A stretch of 64,000 nt of DNA from contig CM022671.1 of the NCBI GenBank assembly GCA_012295275.1, forward strand, positions 35,336,183-35,400,182, read 5' to 3'. Positions 26,413-39,819 of the stretch are shown here, piece by piece. Each line of letters begins with the position of its first letter. Within the stretch, counting starts at the first letter, position 1. This DNA is from Chrysomallon squamiferum. Lineage: Eukaryota > Mollusca > Gastropoda > Neomphalida > Peltospiridae. The position numbers were made by a program, and so were the translations under genes. The notes under the pieces are model-generated. The model made no database searches. It saw only the letters and a list, made by a program, of their open reading frames with translations, and was not told where the DNA came from.

Positions 26413-26550
26413 TAATGTTATGAGAAAAAAAGGAAGAAACATCTATTTTGATATCTACTGCTACAGTATATATAGGTATTATTGTTTGTGGGCTGTGATG
26501 TATTGTCAGTATTTGACAGGCTCTGTAAGTCTCTTGAAATGTGTTGGATA

Positions 26551-26662
26551 GTGTGTCTGGTTTGTAAGACATTTGTCTGTGATTGTCTGGTATTAGCAAC
26601 ACTATTTTGTGTCTGGTTTGTAAGACATTTGTCTGTAATTGTCTGGTATCAACGACACTATG
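26551..26662. repeat. Direct duplication, 56 bp period, two copies
   Basis: GTGTCTGGTTTGTAAGACAT followed by TTGTCTGT(G/A)ATTGTCTGGTAT(T/C)A(G/A)C occurs at 26553 and 26609 with four or five differences. Confidence 0.9.
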
Positions 26663-27777
26663 GTACATTCTTCTTTTTTATCAGTTTTATTGAGAGAAAT
26701 TAATCAGTTTTATTGTTTCAGCTTCTTTCTCTTAATAATGAATAGATTTAAATTTCTTACATAAACAGATGTTTGTAGAATATTTCTTTTACATATTGTT
26801 CTTATAAATATGTATTTACCAAAAAGTTCAATTTCCATATATTTTAAAATATAATTGAGAGTTCAGTTTGAAATTTTTATTTCTTTATTTATAAAATTAA
26901 ATATATATTTTTTTTATTAAAATGAGAAATTGTTGATAAATTGAGGATTAATTTTTAAATAAAATATTAGTACAAGAAATGGTTAAGAGAAAACATTGTC
27001 ATTTGAAAAGTAGTAAATATAAAAAGATTAATTTAAAAAAAAAAAAAAAATATTAACAAAAATATGAATGCAATAATTACATTTTTCACTTAATTGAAAA
27101 ATTTTGAAATGTAAAAATATTCTAATCAAATTAAAAACATTTTCATATACCTGAATATTTTTTGGATCAAAATTTTTAAAAATTAATATTTGAATTTAAT
27201 TTTACTTTTAAATTTTTAATGAAAATTACAGTAGAATATTATTTTTTTTTACTGTTCCATATTATTTATTAGTATGTTTTAGTTGTTCAAAAATTTAATA
27301 ATAGAAAACTGAGAATATTATTGACAGTACCACTGTAAAATTGTATTTACTTATTTATAACATGTATGTATATTTTTAATCATCGTTAAAATTTATTATT
27401 GTTCATTTATTTCTCTGTATTATTTTTATATTTTATTTTATTTTATATTTCTTTGTATAAATTTTAATTTTTTTATTATTATTTATTTCATTTTATATTG
27501 TTTATATTTCTTTCTTTTTTTCTTTGCATATTTTATTGTTTTTGTTTTTTTATTTTATTATTTTTTCTATTTTAGTTTAATTTTTATTGTTACTTATTTA
27601 TTTTTATTGTATTTTTTTTATTTCATCTTATTTTATATGTTTTCATTATTACTTTTTTAAACAATTATATTATAGTAATTATATTTTTGTTATTTTCTTT
27701 TCTTTTTTATTATTTTTACTTTAATTTTCCTTTATTATTTTTGTAAAATCTATTTTATTATTTAATTCCATTTATTA

Positions 27778-27831
27778 TTGTATTTATTATTATTATTACT
27801 ACTACTACTACTATTATTATTATTGTTATTG

Positions 27832-27865
<34 letters not shown>

Positions 27866-27866
27866 T
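27778..27866. repeat. (ATT)n / (CTA)n trinucleotide tract
   Basis: ATT units surround a short ACT block, with ATTGTT interruptions. It lies about 100 bp upstream of the exon 3 acceptor. Confidence 0.92.
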
Positions 27867-27962
27867 TTATTAATCTGACTAATACACATATTTAATTTTT
27901 GTTGTGTATTTAAATATGAAAATATCATAAATAAAGATGGTTTTTTCTTCTTTTTTTTTCAG

Positions 27963-28052
27963 GAAGATCAGTTGAAGGCTTCAGAGTCTAGAAATACCCA
28001 GCAGAGTCTTGAACTTGCAGACCTTCATAATCAGCTTGCTGATCTAGAAAAG
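27963..28052 (+). CDS. RIMBP: RIM-binding protein, exon 3 (coiled coil)
   Basis: This exon has 30 codons, phase 0-0, with a long polypyrimidine tract and CAG acceptor and donor GTAAGT. It encodes EDQLKASESRNTQQSLELAD then LHNQLADLEK. Read on from exon 2, ...HTEEL-EDQLKASESRN aligns with the vertebrate CEELELQLRQAQNEN stretch, with Leu at heptad positions throughout. The last residues run directly into VNEQCSTLRV of exon 4, which is what the family shows, so no exon need be missing from the 29-kb intron that follows. Confidence 0.84.
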
Positions 28053-29959
28053 GTAAGTTTCATCATTTTAAAATACTTATTTAAAACAGACAGACTGGGT
28101 AAGTTACGATGACTCAGTCTTTTGAAGATTTTTTCCATTCTTGTATCAGTTTACTACACAAAAACAAGAAGCTACCAACAGGAACAAAAAGGCTGTTAGG
28201 AATATTGAAGTAAAGAAAATATTTGTATGTGAAGTTCAGATGAGTTTGTCATGGGTATGCATCTCTGTTTCCCTACAAACAATAACCATATTACCTTTTA
28301 TGTTTTGTTTTTGAGTAAAGAAGACTCAGTCTGATGAAACGTTTTGTACACATAGCAAATGCGGTTTTTTTTTAATTATTCAAGTTGAAGCATCCTTGTC
28401 ATGGAAGACTTCAGTACACTCAGTCTAATTAAACATTTTATGCCTACAGAAAAAAAAAAATATTGACAGTTTTTTTTTTTTTTTTTCCTTCACAGTACCT
28501 TTCTTCTTTATACTTTGGTTTTTACTTCCTTTTCTTTTCCTGAATTCATTCTTGTTTCTATATTCTTCTTCTTTTCCAGTTTTCTTCATTATATTTCTTT
28601 TTCTTTTTTCTTTTACTTTTCTTCTTTCTTCAGCTTTTCTTCATCTCTCTCTCTCTCCCCTCCATTACTTTCATCCTTTCCATTACATAGTGTTTAAATA
28701 AAACAAAAAAAACAGAAAAATGTTTTAGACAGAAAAACGAGAACATGTCATTAAAAGGTGAGGTATAAAATAACATCACCTGTAATGATCAATATCTGAG
28801 AGAGGTATAATGAACAATCTGTTACTGTCAGAAGATGTCTCCAGGTACTTGGCTATTTCTATCTTCCAGAAATCAGAGGTTGTACAACATCAAACCAAAA
28901 AAAAAAAAATGTGACCACTTTCAATGAAAGGCACACAATGTCACTGAAAGCAATATCACTTCTCTTGTAAGAGTTTTATTATTTTTAAATTCTGCAATTT
29001 TTTTTTTATTTCATTTTTAATTTTTTTTTTTTTTTTTTTTTTTTTTCATTGTCTAATTTAGCTAAAGCTGATAACACCACAAATATTTGTGTAGATTTAT
29101 GATTTACTGTGTAGAGTATATTGAAACAATTATATGGGTGTCTGTCCAGATATTACTTTTCATTACCACTTAGTAACATTAAAACAGTAAAAACTTCTTA
29201 TTTATATATTCACACAGCTAATGAAAGTTGTGAACTTTAAAACCTGTATTCTGTATTTTTCATAAAACATAAACATCTAGAAATTACAACAAATTTTTTT
29301 TTTTTTTTTAATACAAAGTTTATGCACCTTTTCAATGGAATGTGTCACAAACAGAAATATTTAAAATGTAAAAAAAAAAATTTTAAAAAATTAAAATTTA
29401 AAAAAGATTCTTTGTTGCTATTTGATATTCTCTAATAATGATGCTCACATTTTTCAAAGACGTCATTCATCTGGTTACATTAGTTCAGTGTATTTTTGAA
29501 AACATTAAAAACTGTCAGGACTTTAATGGTTTATTTTTCTCAATATTACTATGAGTTTTTTTAACAACCGACACTTTAATGGGGATGTGTGGTTGTGTTC
29601 TTACATTTAATGAAGAACCTGGTTCTAGTAACAAGCATCATAACCCTGTTTACTGTGTGGTGAAAGAAAATAATGATATAAATATGTATTCTGAATACAG
29701 AGTGCTAATGGGTAGGAAAAAAACCATAGCAAAAACATTTTGTTTTTTGTTTTCATTCCACTATGTCTCATTCTGTAATCAACATTTTTGTGTTGAATTA
29801 TTGTAAATGAAATACTGTGATGTTATTTTTCTAATTTAAAATAATAAGTACAATAATAATAATAATAACAATATGTGGTAACTATTTGAAAAGGACAACA
29901 AAGTTATGGTTCTATTTCAGTTCTTGTCATTATCGGTGTACAAATAAATAGTTCCATCA

Positions 29960-30115
29960 GCAAACAGTTTTTACTGATGATACAGTTTCTACCGTAACAT
30001 TGACAATTCTAGTTTACTGATATCTGTTTCTACTACAGTGTAGATAATTCTTGTTTGCTGATGTAGTGGCTTCTGCATTATTCTACAAAGGAAGCAAGTA
30101 AATAATTCCTGCTGA
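29960..30115. repeat. Degenerate repeat, about 52-60 bp unit, three copies
   Basis: Units share TTACTGAT(A/G)..., GTTTCTACTACAG-like and GA(C/T)AATTCT(A/T)GTTT words, at about 29968, 30013 and 30055. Confidence 0.6.
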
Positions 30116-30699
30116 GTTGAAATTATCTGTTCTCTCTACAAGCCCGGTGTATCAGATGACACAGCGTTGCTCCATGCTGTGGAAGTTTTCAGTGAAAAGA
30201 GATAAGAAAGGTATAATAATGCGTTCAGCCCACCTGCTGGTAATGGTTGTCATTAGGAGAATTCTAAAGAGTAAACTGATGAGTTTGTGTCAGATTTTTG
30301 TTACATTTTTTGTCAGTGTTTAGAAAGAGAAGAACAAAAAAATAAATGTTTTAGTGTTGATTTTTTTTTTTTAAAAGAATAATTTGAAATGGGTTAATAA
30401 ATGTATTTGTTTCAGCCAAGATTGTATGATGATATATTCTGTCAGAGAAGGATTTTAAATTTAAAATTTTTATTTTTTTTTTTAAATTTTTGTTTTAAAG
30501 GGTTTTATTAATTTATGACTCAGGAAAATGGTGTGTAGGTGTAATTGACAAGTATATGATTAGAAAATATTATATGTGTTGTTTTTTCTAGAAGTGTATT
30601 CTATCAAATTATCATCTTAAGGAAGGAATGAAGAAATATTTTTTAAAGATACAAACACATATTAACCATGAAGGAACACATACCAAAGATACATATCAG

Positions 30700-31265
30700 A
30701 TCATATACACATACACATGTGTACAGCACATAGCACAAACATCACACACACACACACCAAAATATGTATCTAAAACCACAAACACACAGAAAGCATTGTG
30801 TGTATATATTTATGAGTATGTATAAGTATGTGTATGTTTCTAATGTGAATATATATGTGTGTATGTGTTTGTGTGTGTTTTGTGTAAGTGTTGTGTAAGT
30901 GTTGTGTATGTGTATATGTATGTATGTGTGTGTGTACATATGTGTGTATGTGTTATAAGTTGTGACCGGACCAAACTGACCGCTCCGCTACACTTGATGT
31001 CTGTAATTGTCGTGTCCACTCAGCAGTGTGATGAGTTCAGTCAAGCGTGTTATTGTGGTCACACTCATCTGTTGTTGTCATCAGCAGGCTTGAGTGGCCA
31101 TTTGGTGAAAACATAACTTTGTAACTGCTGTCTGATCTCACTTCTTATCACTGTATGTGTGCGTGCATGGGTCCATGTATATGTGTGAGTGTGTGTGTGT
31201 GTGTATGTGTATGTGTTTGTGTCTTTACATATGTGTGTGGGTGTGTTTGTGTGCTTATACATACA
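30700..31265. repeat. Interrupted CA then TG/TATG microsatellites
   Basis: CA-rich sequence (30700-30790) is followed by TG/TATG-rich sequence (30840-30958) and a second TG block (31160-31265). Between them, 30960-31150 is ordinary, less AT-rich sequence without an exon. The CA and TG parts are imperfect complements of each other. Confidence 0.8.
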
Positions 31266-31502
31266 TATATATATATTACATTAATGTCTCAGTTTTATCT
31301 GTACATAGCGATATACATGTTGTTATCATATGGGTGCAAATAACAATGATAGTACTTGAGTGGTCACAAATAACTATTTCAGCCACTGTCTGATTCAATT
31401 ATGAGTAGGCTGTTATTAGTGTGTGGGTTCCTAAAAGCCTGGAGAGATCATTTTGTCAAAGACAACCATTGTAACCTCAGTCTGGTATTGTTACACATAA
31501 TA

Positions 31503-31505
<3 letters not shown>

Positions 31506-31551
<46 letters not shown>
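31506..31551. repeat. (GT)23 microsatellite
   Basis: Uninterrupted GT dinucleotide run. Further short GT runs lie at about 31660-31690. Confidence 0.95.
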
Positions 31552-31552
<1 letters not shown>

Positions 31553-32999
31553 TGTTTTGAATGTTCAGTTTGTCAATTACTTACAGAGGGTGATATGCTG
31601 GTGAATTTTGATATCTGTATCTGCATCGTTTATTGTATAATAGTATATGTACATCCCTGTGTGTGGATGTTTGTGTGTGTGTGTGTGTCTGCCTGTCTCA
31701 CTGTCTGAGTGTATATGTTAATTAATCTATGTATCTGCTTCTTAAGACTGTTTGTTTGTATTTCTGTATGTCTGACTGTCTGTCAGAGTCTGTACATGTT
31801 AATGTTCATTTTGTTTTGCTTTTCTTTCTCATCTCCTGTCTGAGACTTAGATAAGGGAATTAACTCATATATATATATATATATATATAAAGCATCATCA
31901 TATTTAGACTGGAGACAAACCCAAACTGACCCTGATAATGAAACGCAGACTGATAATGAAACAGTAAATCACATTAAATGATCAATGTATATTAGATAAA
32001 AAATAATAATCAGTTAGTCTTCCTAGTAATAACTGTCAGGTCAAATAATTATCATTTGTTAATGAAGCACTGCATCTCATTTTTTTAATACTGTTTCAGA
32101 CTTCAATTTAAATCTGTCTAATGACTTTGTGTTTAGTAAAGAATTAGATTTTCTTTTTTGAAGTTTTCTTACCATAGTAAATTTTAGTGATGATGATCTC
32201 TTTAAGAACTGTACATGAAGTATTGTTACATTTTATTAAGAAAATAGTACTACTGTGTTTCATTGTATTGATACAATGCAGTCATATTTGTAGAAGTTGA
32301 ATATTAATACACTGGTTTAAACATATTAATGCAATGTTTTAAAATTATAAATACAATGTTCTTAACATTAACAAAATGGTTTTAACATTATTAAAGTAAT
32401 CATTTTTAATATGTTGTGTTTTATATATATATATAGGTTTCTTTCAGTGATGACAATTTCTTTTTCTTTCTTTTTTTTTAAATTTTATCTTCTAGAACCA
32501 TTTTCTCTTGATAATAATTTGCTTTATAAAATCATGAAATCTTTGATGTGTAATTGTGAATGTCACGATTGTCTGAACTTCAAATCAGAGACTTAATCCA
32601 TATTTTCGTTTATAACCACATTTTATCTTTGTTACTTACATTTACTGATGTATGAAATACAAAGACAAAGGGATGAGGAAAATAAGTTATTAGTTTTTGT
32701 AATTTGTAATTCTGACAATGACAATACCTGGCTTGATGTGCTATTTCTAAACTGCAGTAAAAAAGCAAAATAAAAGATGATTGTGGAAAGGTAGACATGA
32801 CAATAGATGTTCAGTAAGGAAGAGATCTCTTCAGTGATTCTACTGTTTAAGTATGATGAGAAATTTCAATAGTCTTTTCTGTTGTATAAGCATCCATTTA
32901 AGTACAGTCTGAATATGTGTGTGTTATCAGTATATACTGTATATATGTGTGTGTATACATAGATATGTAGCTGATATAACACAGTGAGATGAAAAGTGT

Positions 33000-33001
<2 letters not shown>

Positions 33002-33063
<62 letters not shown>
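33002..33063. repeat. (GA)31 microsatellite
   Basis: Essentially perfect GA repeat of 62 bp followed by GAAAGAAAG and AT/GT-rich sequence. It is complementary to the TC tract at 55865-55948 in the same intron. Confidence 0.95.
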
Positions 33064-33067
<4 letters not shown>

Positions 33068-33764
33068 AAGATTTGGATATAGATATATATTATATGTGGT
33101 GTATATATATATATATATATACTCTGTATGTTATATATGTAGTGTACAAGTGTGTGTGATATTAATATGAGCAGTGTACACATGTTGGTATGAGTATACA
33201 CTGTGTGTCTGTCTAATACGTATGCTTTAAGACAAATAAACAATACAATTTACCAAAGTGGATGTAAAAACAAAGAAACAGTTTCTGAATCTTTGTGTTC
33301 CAGGCAAAGTTTTAATTCATTTCCACTTTTATAAAACAGCAGCTTCCTTCTTTTTTCTGTTCCCAGTGTTTCTTCTTCTTTTTTTTTTTTTTTATCTTCT
33401 TCTTTTTACCAGCTCCTTCTTCCTGACATTGTGTTCATAACAAAACAGGATTAATCAAAAACAGTTTTCATGAAAACTTATAATTTCATCTCTACAAAGA
33501 AGATGAAAGTAAAATTTAATTTCACCAAATTGAGAATTGGCATAAATAACATTTGTAAAGGTCAACGATGGAAAATTGAATTTCTTTGATTTATTGTTTT
33601 GCTGCATGCTGCTTAGGCATTTGTTAACTGTGAGTCATTTTCACCTGTATCTGGGATGAATTTATTTTTCTTCTCAACATTCTTTGTCCTTGATAAAAGG
33701 TTGAAATGAAGATCTGACTGTTGTTAATGTTGTTTCCCACCTTCTCAGATCTAGAAGAGATGTT

Positions 33765-34205
33765 CATACTAAGCAACTTGTTAAACCATCTTTTAACACA
33801 TTTACTAAAGAGGTGAATTCTAAGCAGTATTCATACAAAGCAGCTTACTAAACCAACTTTTTACACATATCATGTTTATTAAATAAACAAATCTTAAGCA
33901 AAATTCACACAAAGCAACTTATCAAACCAACTTTTAACACATGCTATTAAAGAGATAAGTTTTAGGCAGCATTCACAACAAAGCAGTTTGTTAAACCAAC
34001 TTTTGAAATATTACTGAGAAGGGTCTTCGGCACCATTCATGCAAATCAACTTTCTAGATGGATCATCTTATCAAGAAGATTGATCTAAGGCAGCATTTCA
34101 CACTCTGTAATTTGTCAAACCAACTTGTAGCTTTTATTGAATAATTTCGTGAAAGCATCTAAGTGGGAAGATCAATTTAAAGCATCGTTCACTCTAAATC
34201 AGTTT
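33765..34205. repeat. Degenerate minisatellite, 63-79 bp unit, seven copies
   Basis: The block CA(A/T)ACAAAGCA(A/G)(C/T)TT(G/A) and its CTTAC/GTTAAACCAACTTTTAACAC follow-up recur with anchors at 33771, 33838, 33912, 33981, 34044, 34116 and 34195. Copies in the middle are best preserved. There is no similarity to a nearby exon. Confidence 0.8.
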
Positions 34206-35054
34206 TTAGAAGATGATCAGAAAAACTGAAATTTTAGTTACAAAGTATATAGCCACTTTCTCACTGGGCAATTTTCGGTAACAACCTGAGACATCAAAGT
34301 ATACTAGATTCCTAACAACTTATTGTTAACCATTCTCTTAAATGTTGTAATATCAGCTTGTTATGTAATAATTAAATTATATTTTCCTTTCACAAAATTA
34401 CTGCTTCATCCAGTCAGTGTACAGGAAATTATGAGACAAGAGTTCTGTCCCTTTGTATTTTATGTTTTGTTTTGTGGGTACATCTTCACATCTCAGAGTT
34501 GAATAAGAATGTTATAACTGTTTAAATTCAGAACATTTTAACTGTTCAAATTCAGAACATTTGAGCAACTTGAGAAGTATGTCAAGAAAGCACTGGCATT
34601 TCTTACCACCATCAATTTTTGGTTTCCTTTTTACTTCATTTAACATTTTTCTTCATGGGTTTTTGGTTACTGACGTTAACATACTAACATTTTTATCACA
34701 GAATCCACCAAGAGAAGAATTTTATCATGTAAATCATTTATGATTTATAGATATCTAGGATTTCAATATATTTAGATTTTTGTAAGCACTGTTAATTGCA
34801 TACTAAATAATGTTACTACAAGTTGCACAGTGAGATTGCAGCTTTAGTAGAAACTGTGTCAGAGAATTTGTAAAAACATTTTGCAGTCAGTCAATGACAA
34901 CTGAGAGGTTTTTCTTTGATAAAACCTGCCAGAATACAACAGTTTGACTAAAGAACATCACATCTGTTATGTTTCTACTTCTTTCTTTTCTTTTTCTTTT
35001 TTCTCTCACTCCCACCACTGCTAAAGATAGTTGATAGTAGAGTTGTAATAGGTG

Positions 35055-35168
35055 AACTGTTAATGAATAATAATAATAATAAAGACAATGATGACAACAG
35101 TAACAATAATAACAACAAAACTGTATAAAGATATCAACAACAAAAATAATAAAAACAACAACTGCTGC

Positions 35169-35200
<32 letters not shown>

Positions 35201-35280
35201 TAATAGTAATGATGATGATGATAATAATAATAATGATAATGATGATAATAATAATGATGATGATAATAATAATAATGAAA
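35055..35280. repeat. AAT/GAT/CAA trinucleotide tracts
   Basis: AAT at 35069-35085, CAA/AAC-rich 35090-35165, a clean AAT run at 35168-35200, then mixed GAT/AAT to 35280. Confidence 0.9.
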
Positions 35281-35324
35281 TGTTATAAACATTACATTTA
35301 TAACATACTTAATTATCAAATACA

Positions 35325-35572
35325 ACCACACACACACACACACTCACAGACACACACTCACACACACTCAGACACACACTCACAGATGCACACACACACT
35401 CACAGACACACACTCACAGACACACACACACACACACTCAGACACACACTCACAGATGCACACACACACACACACACACACACTCACAGATGCACACACA
35501 CTCACACACACACACACACACTCACAGATGCACTCACACACACAAACACACACACACACACACACACACACA
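35325..35572. repeat. CA microsatellite with higher-order CTCACAGA(TG) units
   Basis: CA runs are punctuated by ACACTCACAGATGCACACAC and ACACTCAGACACACACTC words, giving a nested 20-60 bp periodicity. Its open frames (Thr-His or Val-Cys) are artefacts. Confidence 0.92.
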
Positions 35573-36694
35573 TCTAACTATAAACATTTTGAAGTCTACA
35601 CTCACACAATCATTTCTCTACATCTTACTTTACTTTTCTATTTCTTTTATTTTTTATATATATTTTTTATTTTTTATTATTTTTATTATTATTTTGTTTA
35701 TGTTATAATTTGATTTTCTCTGTGATGTATCTCCACCTACATGTTATGACAGAACAGCCAGTGCTAATGTACACTCTCATCCAGACTGATGCTAACTGTC
35801 CCTGGCTCTCTCCTGGCTTAGATCAAACACAGTGAAGCTGTAACCATTCTCAGAATGACTTTAGGCCCATAACTGCACAGAAAAGGTCAGGCTAAATCTT
35901 TTATATAAAAGAAAGAAAAGAAAAAGAAAAAAAAAAATCATTTTATTCAGTCAATGGCAAAGATGATGGAATAACTTGAGACGTTTTTCTTTTCTATTTC
36001 AGTGTCGAATTATCTGCTTTTAAAAGATTGTCTCAGTATTTGATATCTTGTAATGTTTTAGCAAGTCTTAAGTTCACATTTATGTGTCACATGTTATTTA
36101 TTTTTTTATATTTTTTAGAAAAATAATGTGATTGACAATTTGTTGTTTAGTAGATTCGCGGTATGTGCTGTTCAACAGAATAGAATTCATTGACTGTCGT
36201 TTTGATTTAATTTTATTTTTCTTTGTTATTTTGTTTCTAATTTTTAAAACTTTTGTTATTTATTTTTATTTATTATTTTATGTTTAGTATTAATATTTTT
36301 TTAATTATTGTGTTTGTTGTTATTATTACCGTCATTACCATTAATATTTTATATGTATTTGTTTTATTTCTATATTTTTCATTTATTTACCTTATTTCTT
36401 TATTTTTTAAACATTTTTTATTTTGATGTAAAAGTATATAGTGCAAGTATTGTCAGGTATCTTAACTTATTAATTAATTATAATTAACAGAAAATATTAT
36501 AAATTTTATAGGATAATGATTATTATTATTATTATATTCTAATATTTTTGAATATTAGTTTAGTTGTTTGTTAAAGAAATACCAGTTTAGAGAACTGTTC
36601 TAAAAATGTTAACCTTTCTTTTATAAACATAGAAATAATATGCAGATATCTTTAAATGTTCATCATTTACATAATGTTTATTTTATTCAAAGGG

Positions 36695-37130
36695 CCCATG
36701 ATTATGTACTTTAACCCTTATCAGCCATAGATTAGAATCAAATGCTAGTATTACATATTAATATATATGTGCCCTATTTAATTAAAGAGATATCCTATGT
36801 AAGCATTATTTCATGTCATCAGATATCTTACAGTTTCACCTTTGAGGGAAAATCCAATTTGTCCAGGATAATGTACTTGAACCCTGGTTAGATACTGCTA
36901 CAGAAATAGATTGAAATGAATTCCAAAGAAGAGGAGATTACTAATTCTAGTTTAATCATTTCTGAAGTATTTAAATATTCATTGGCCGTAGGAGTATCTA
37001 CTCTTTGTCCACGATGATCTACTTTAACCTTGCTTCACTGAAAACAAACTGTTGAACTGAACAGATGCTGGTTAATCCAAACTTAATGTATTCTTTAAAT
37101 ATTCATTATTAGCATTAGGTGTATCTCATT
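36695..37130. repeat. Degenerate tandem repeat, about 146-168 bp unit, three copies
   Basis: ATG(T/A)ACTTTAACC-type anchors recur near 36703, 36871 and 37017. Each is followed by C(T)GGTTAG/TTCAC and a run containing AATATTCATT(A/G).. and GTATCT words. Old and diverged. Confidence 0.55.
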
Positions 37131-37139
37131 CCAAAGAGA

Positions 37140-37380
37140 TTTAAAAAAAGAAACAAGAAAACAAAACAAAAAAAAAAAAAAAAAAAAGAAAGAAAAAAAT
37201 ACCCAAAGAAAAAAAATAAAAGAAACAAAGAAAAAGAGAAGAAAGAAAGGAAAAAACAGACAAGATCTAATTGTATTTAAAGGAAAAAAAAATTAAAAAG
37301 TTAAAAAGAAAAAAGAAAAAAGCTGTGAAGATGTATGTATCTGAAAAAAGAAAAAGAAAGAAAACATAAAACAAAAAAAC
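37140..37380. repeat. A-rich purine tract
   Basis: About 240 bp consisting almost wholly of A with scattered G (AAAGAAA, AAGAAAAAG). This is low complexity; the poly-Phe/Ser frames on the minus strand are artefacts. Confidence 0.85.
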
Positions 37381-37707
37381 CAACAGTTTTTATTGTCTGT
37401 TTCATTGACAGTCTTCACATTACGTTTTTGATTTGTGTGACTCCACTGATTAGCTGAGAGTGTGGACACACTTACATACAGACAAACATTACACACATGA
37501 CTGGAGTCTGATTAGAGAGCTGTTCAGTGATCAGTCCATTTGTTCTGTCACACAGTATTAGTGACTGCAGTCACTTGATAGTGAGTGACAGCTTACTCAT
37601 CACTCTGTCTGATTTTTTTACATCTACAGCTGATTTGTCTGTCTATCTGTCATTCATACATACACATACATATATCTGCCATATAGCTAGAATTTTGAGT
37701 ATATATT

Positions 37708-37788
37708 ATTGTTGTTGTTATTGCTATTATTATGACGATTATTATTATTATTATTATTATTGCTTTTGTTGTTATTGCTATTATTATG

Positions 37789-37859
<71 letters not shown>

Positions 37860-37862
37860 CAC
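37708..37862. repeat. (ATT)n trinucleotide array
   Basis: TTG/TTA/ATT units with a clean ATT run of about 75 bp at its 3' end. Open in several frames on both strands by composition. Confidence 0.95.
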
Positions 37863-38721
37863 TGCTGTTATTATTTTTATTGTTCATATAGTTATTTTCT
37901 TACTTTTTAATGGAAAAAGGGAACAAAATATCGGTCTCAAACAGATTTTTTTTTTTTTTTTTCTTTGTATTTATTTATTTATTTATATTTTTTTATTGTA
38001 CCTTCACCATATACCTACAACAACCAAAGATGTAAAACTGACCAGTAAAAACCTCTAGCAACACTGTCAAACAAAACAAAAAAAGACTGAAAACATTTTG
38101 TGCTAAAATACATTTTACAGCATCTATGAAAAGGTCACGGAGAGATTAAAAAAAACCAGAACGTGCAGTAAAAGTGATTGTGTTTTGAACACAAGGTCAT
38201 TATTGTTATTATTCTTCTTCGGCTCGCTTTCTGCCTGGACAAGATGCTTGCGGACGTCTGGTTTATGGCTTCTCCTTGGTGTACCAAATGTGCCGTTTGT
38301 CTCTGATAAACACCCAGACTCTGTTCTGCAGTGCTGCAGCGTTTGTCTTTCACAGGACAAAAAATTAATTTACTTTCAAGCAGCTGTCCGTATAAACTTG
38401 CTACTACTTCTGATAAATGATGATGGTTTGTCGAGGAAACTTGCAGCTTCAGCAGATATGAATTGTAAAAAAAGAAAAATGGGGAAAAAAAAAATAAATA
38501 AAAAGAAACAAAAGTCAAAAATAGTTTTCAAAGAGTTACTGTTATGAGGGAAGTCATAGGAGGGGGGATTTTGAAGAAGAAAATTAAAACTTGTTTGTAA
38601 ATTGTACGAGTGGTAATGATTAAATTAATTAATGGAAGAATGAATATTGGGTATATATTTAAAATAAATAAATAAATATAATAATAATAATAATATAATT
38701 TTCATACAGAGATGCTGTGAG

Positions 38722-38800
38722 AAAAGAAATCTAGCACACAATGGGTTACTCCCACAGCAAGGGATCTTTTATTTACACTACCTATGTAAAAGTGTCCTTC
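38722..38800 (-). mobile_element. Fragment of the tRNA-related SINE-like repeat (body)
   Basis: CACAGCAAGGGATCTTTTAT followed by TTACACTACC matches the recalled body motif (GCAGCAAGGGATCTTTTATA TGCAC) of the same family. The orientation is the same as at 52474, antisense to the gene. Sequence to about 38890 is less AT-rich but no longer clearly alignable. Confidence 0.55.
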
Positions 38801-39263
38801 GTGACATTCTGACTGGCAATCGGGGGTACTGACCCATGTGGGAAATAATGACTATTGACAGCAAAGACAAAGGCCTGGGGAGACTGTGAAATGAAGTAAT
38901 TATTTATATCTGTTCATGTCTCAAATTGGTCATCTCTTCTGCTTAATACCCTATATTCTTCAATTACCTCTTATATGTACCTCCTATCTTATATCAGTGA
39001 TATATCACCATGTTTTAAAATACTCGTATTCCACACTGTTGTCATATGACCTGTATTACATAAAAGTTTACAAAAAATGTTTATTTGCATCTAAATTTCC
39101 ATCACAGATAATTCTTCACTCTGTTAAATATTTTCACATAACTTCAGATGTAGTTGTATAAAGATATAAATTAATTTTTATAGTGCAGTATAAAAACTGA
39201 GTATGTGCCTTGTATCATAAAAATGTACAAAAATATATCATGGTTGTCAATTTTATTTCTACA

Positions 39264-39305
<42 letters not shown>

Positions 39306-39376
39306 TCAACAACAACAATAGCAATAGCAAAAACAACAATAACAACAACAGCAATAATAATAACAACAAATAAATT
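39264..39376. repeat. (AAT)n then (CAA)n trinucleotide tract
   Basis: AAT run to 39303 followed by CAA/AGC-type triplets. Confidence 0.92.
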
Positions 39377-39819
39377 CTAACTACATGACAAATATATATG
39401 TAAGTGTGTGTGTGTCTATATGAGCTCAAAAAATAAAAATTAAATTTTTAAATTAACACTGGCGTGTATCTGTATTTTATTTCTGCACATAAACAACATG
39501 CACAGCTAAATTTATCAGTTGATATTTCAAACATAAAAACGTCAGTCAATTCATTATTACTTTTGTATTCCTCCATTTTCAAAAAAGATTTTTTTTTTAT
39601 TGTTCTGTCACTGCTGAGTCATCACATTATTACTATCATTGCATCCACCCCCTGCAGCATCTTCCTTTATTATTTATGTCTCTCGCAGTTTTCTCTTCAT
39701 CACAGCCAGGCTGAATTTTCAGATTACTGGCGAAAAAAAAGAACAAGAAAAACCATTTTTAAAAACTGTTAAAAAAAAAGATCAAATGCAACTACACATG
39801 ATAACATTTACACATACAC

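Larger units (their letters stand above)
24856..27962 (+). other. RIMBP: Intron 2 (3107 bp)
   Basis: GTAAGT to TTTTTTTTTCAG, phase 0. It contains trinucleotide and CA/GT microsatellites, a SINE fragment, a 56-bp duplication and a very AT-rich 3' half (26700-27960), where T-rich words dominate up to the polypyrimidine tract of the exon 3 acceptor. Confidence 0.8.

Noticed and set aside
34561-34743. Possible exon after TTTTTATCACAG near 34700
   Set aside because: The acceptor is good, but the following NPPREEFYHVNHL frame stops within 14 codons with no donor, and it would interrupt the coiled coil between exons 3 and 4.
35197-35577. 126-codon frame rich in Met/Ile then Thr/His
   Set aside because: It spans GAT/AAT and CA microsatellites only.
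38135-38518. Overlapping frames of 78-127 codons on both strands in a less AT-rich stretch
   Set aside because: They are open on both strands at once, with poly-Phe and poly-Asn ends from homopolymers. No domain or splice-site support.
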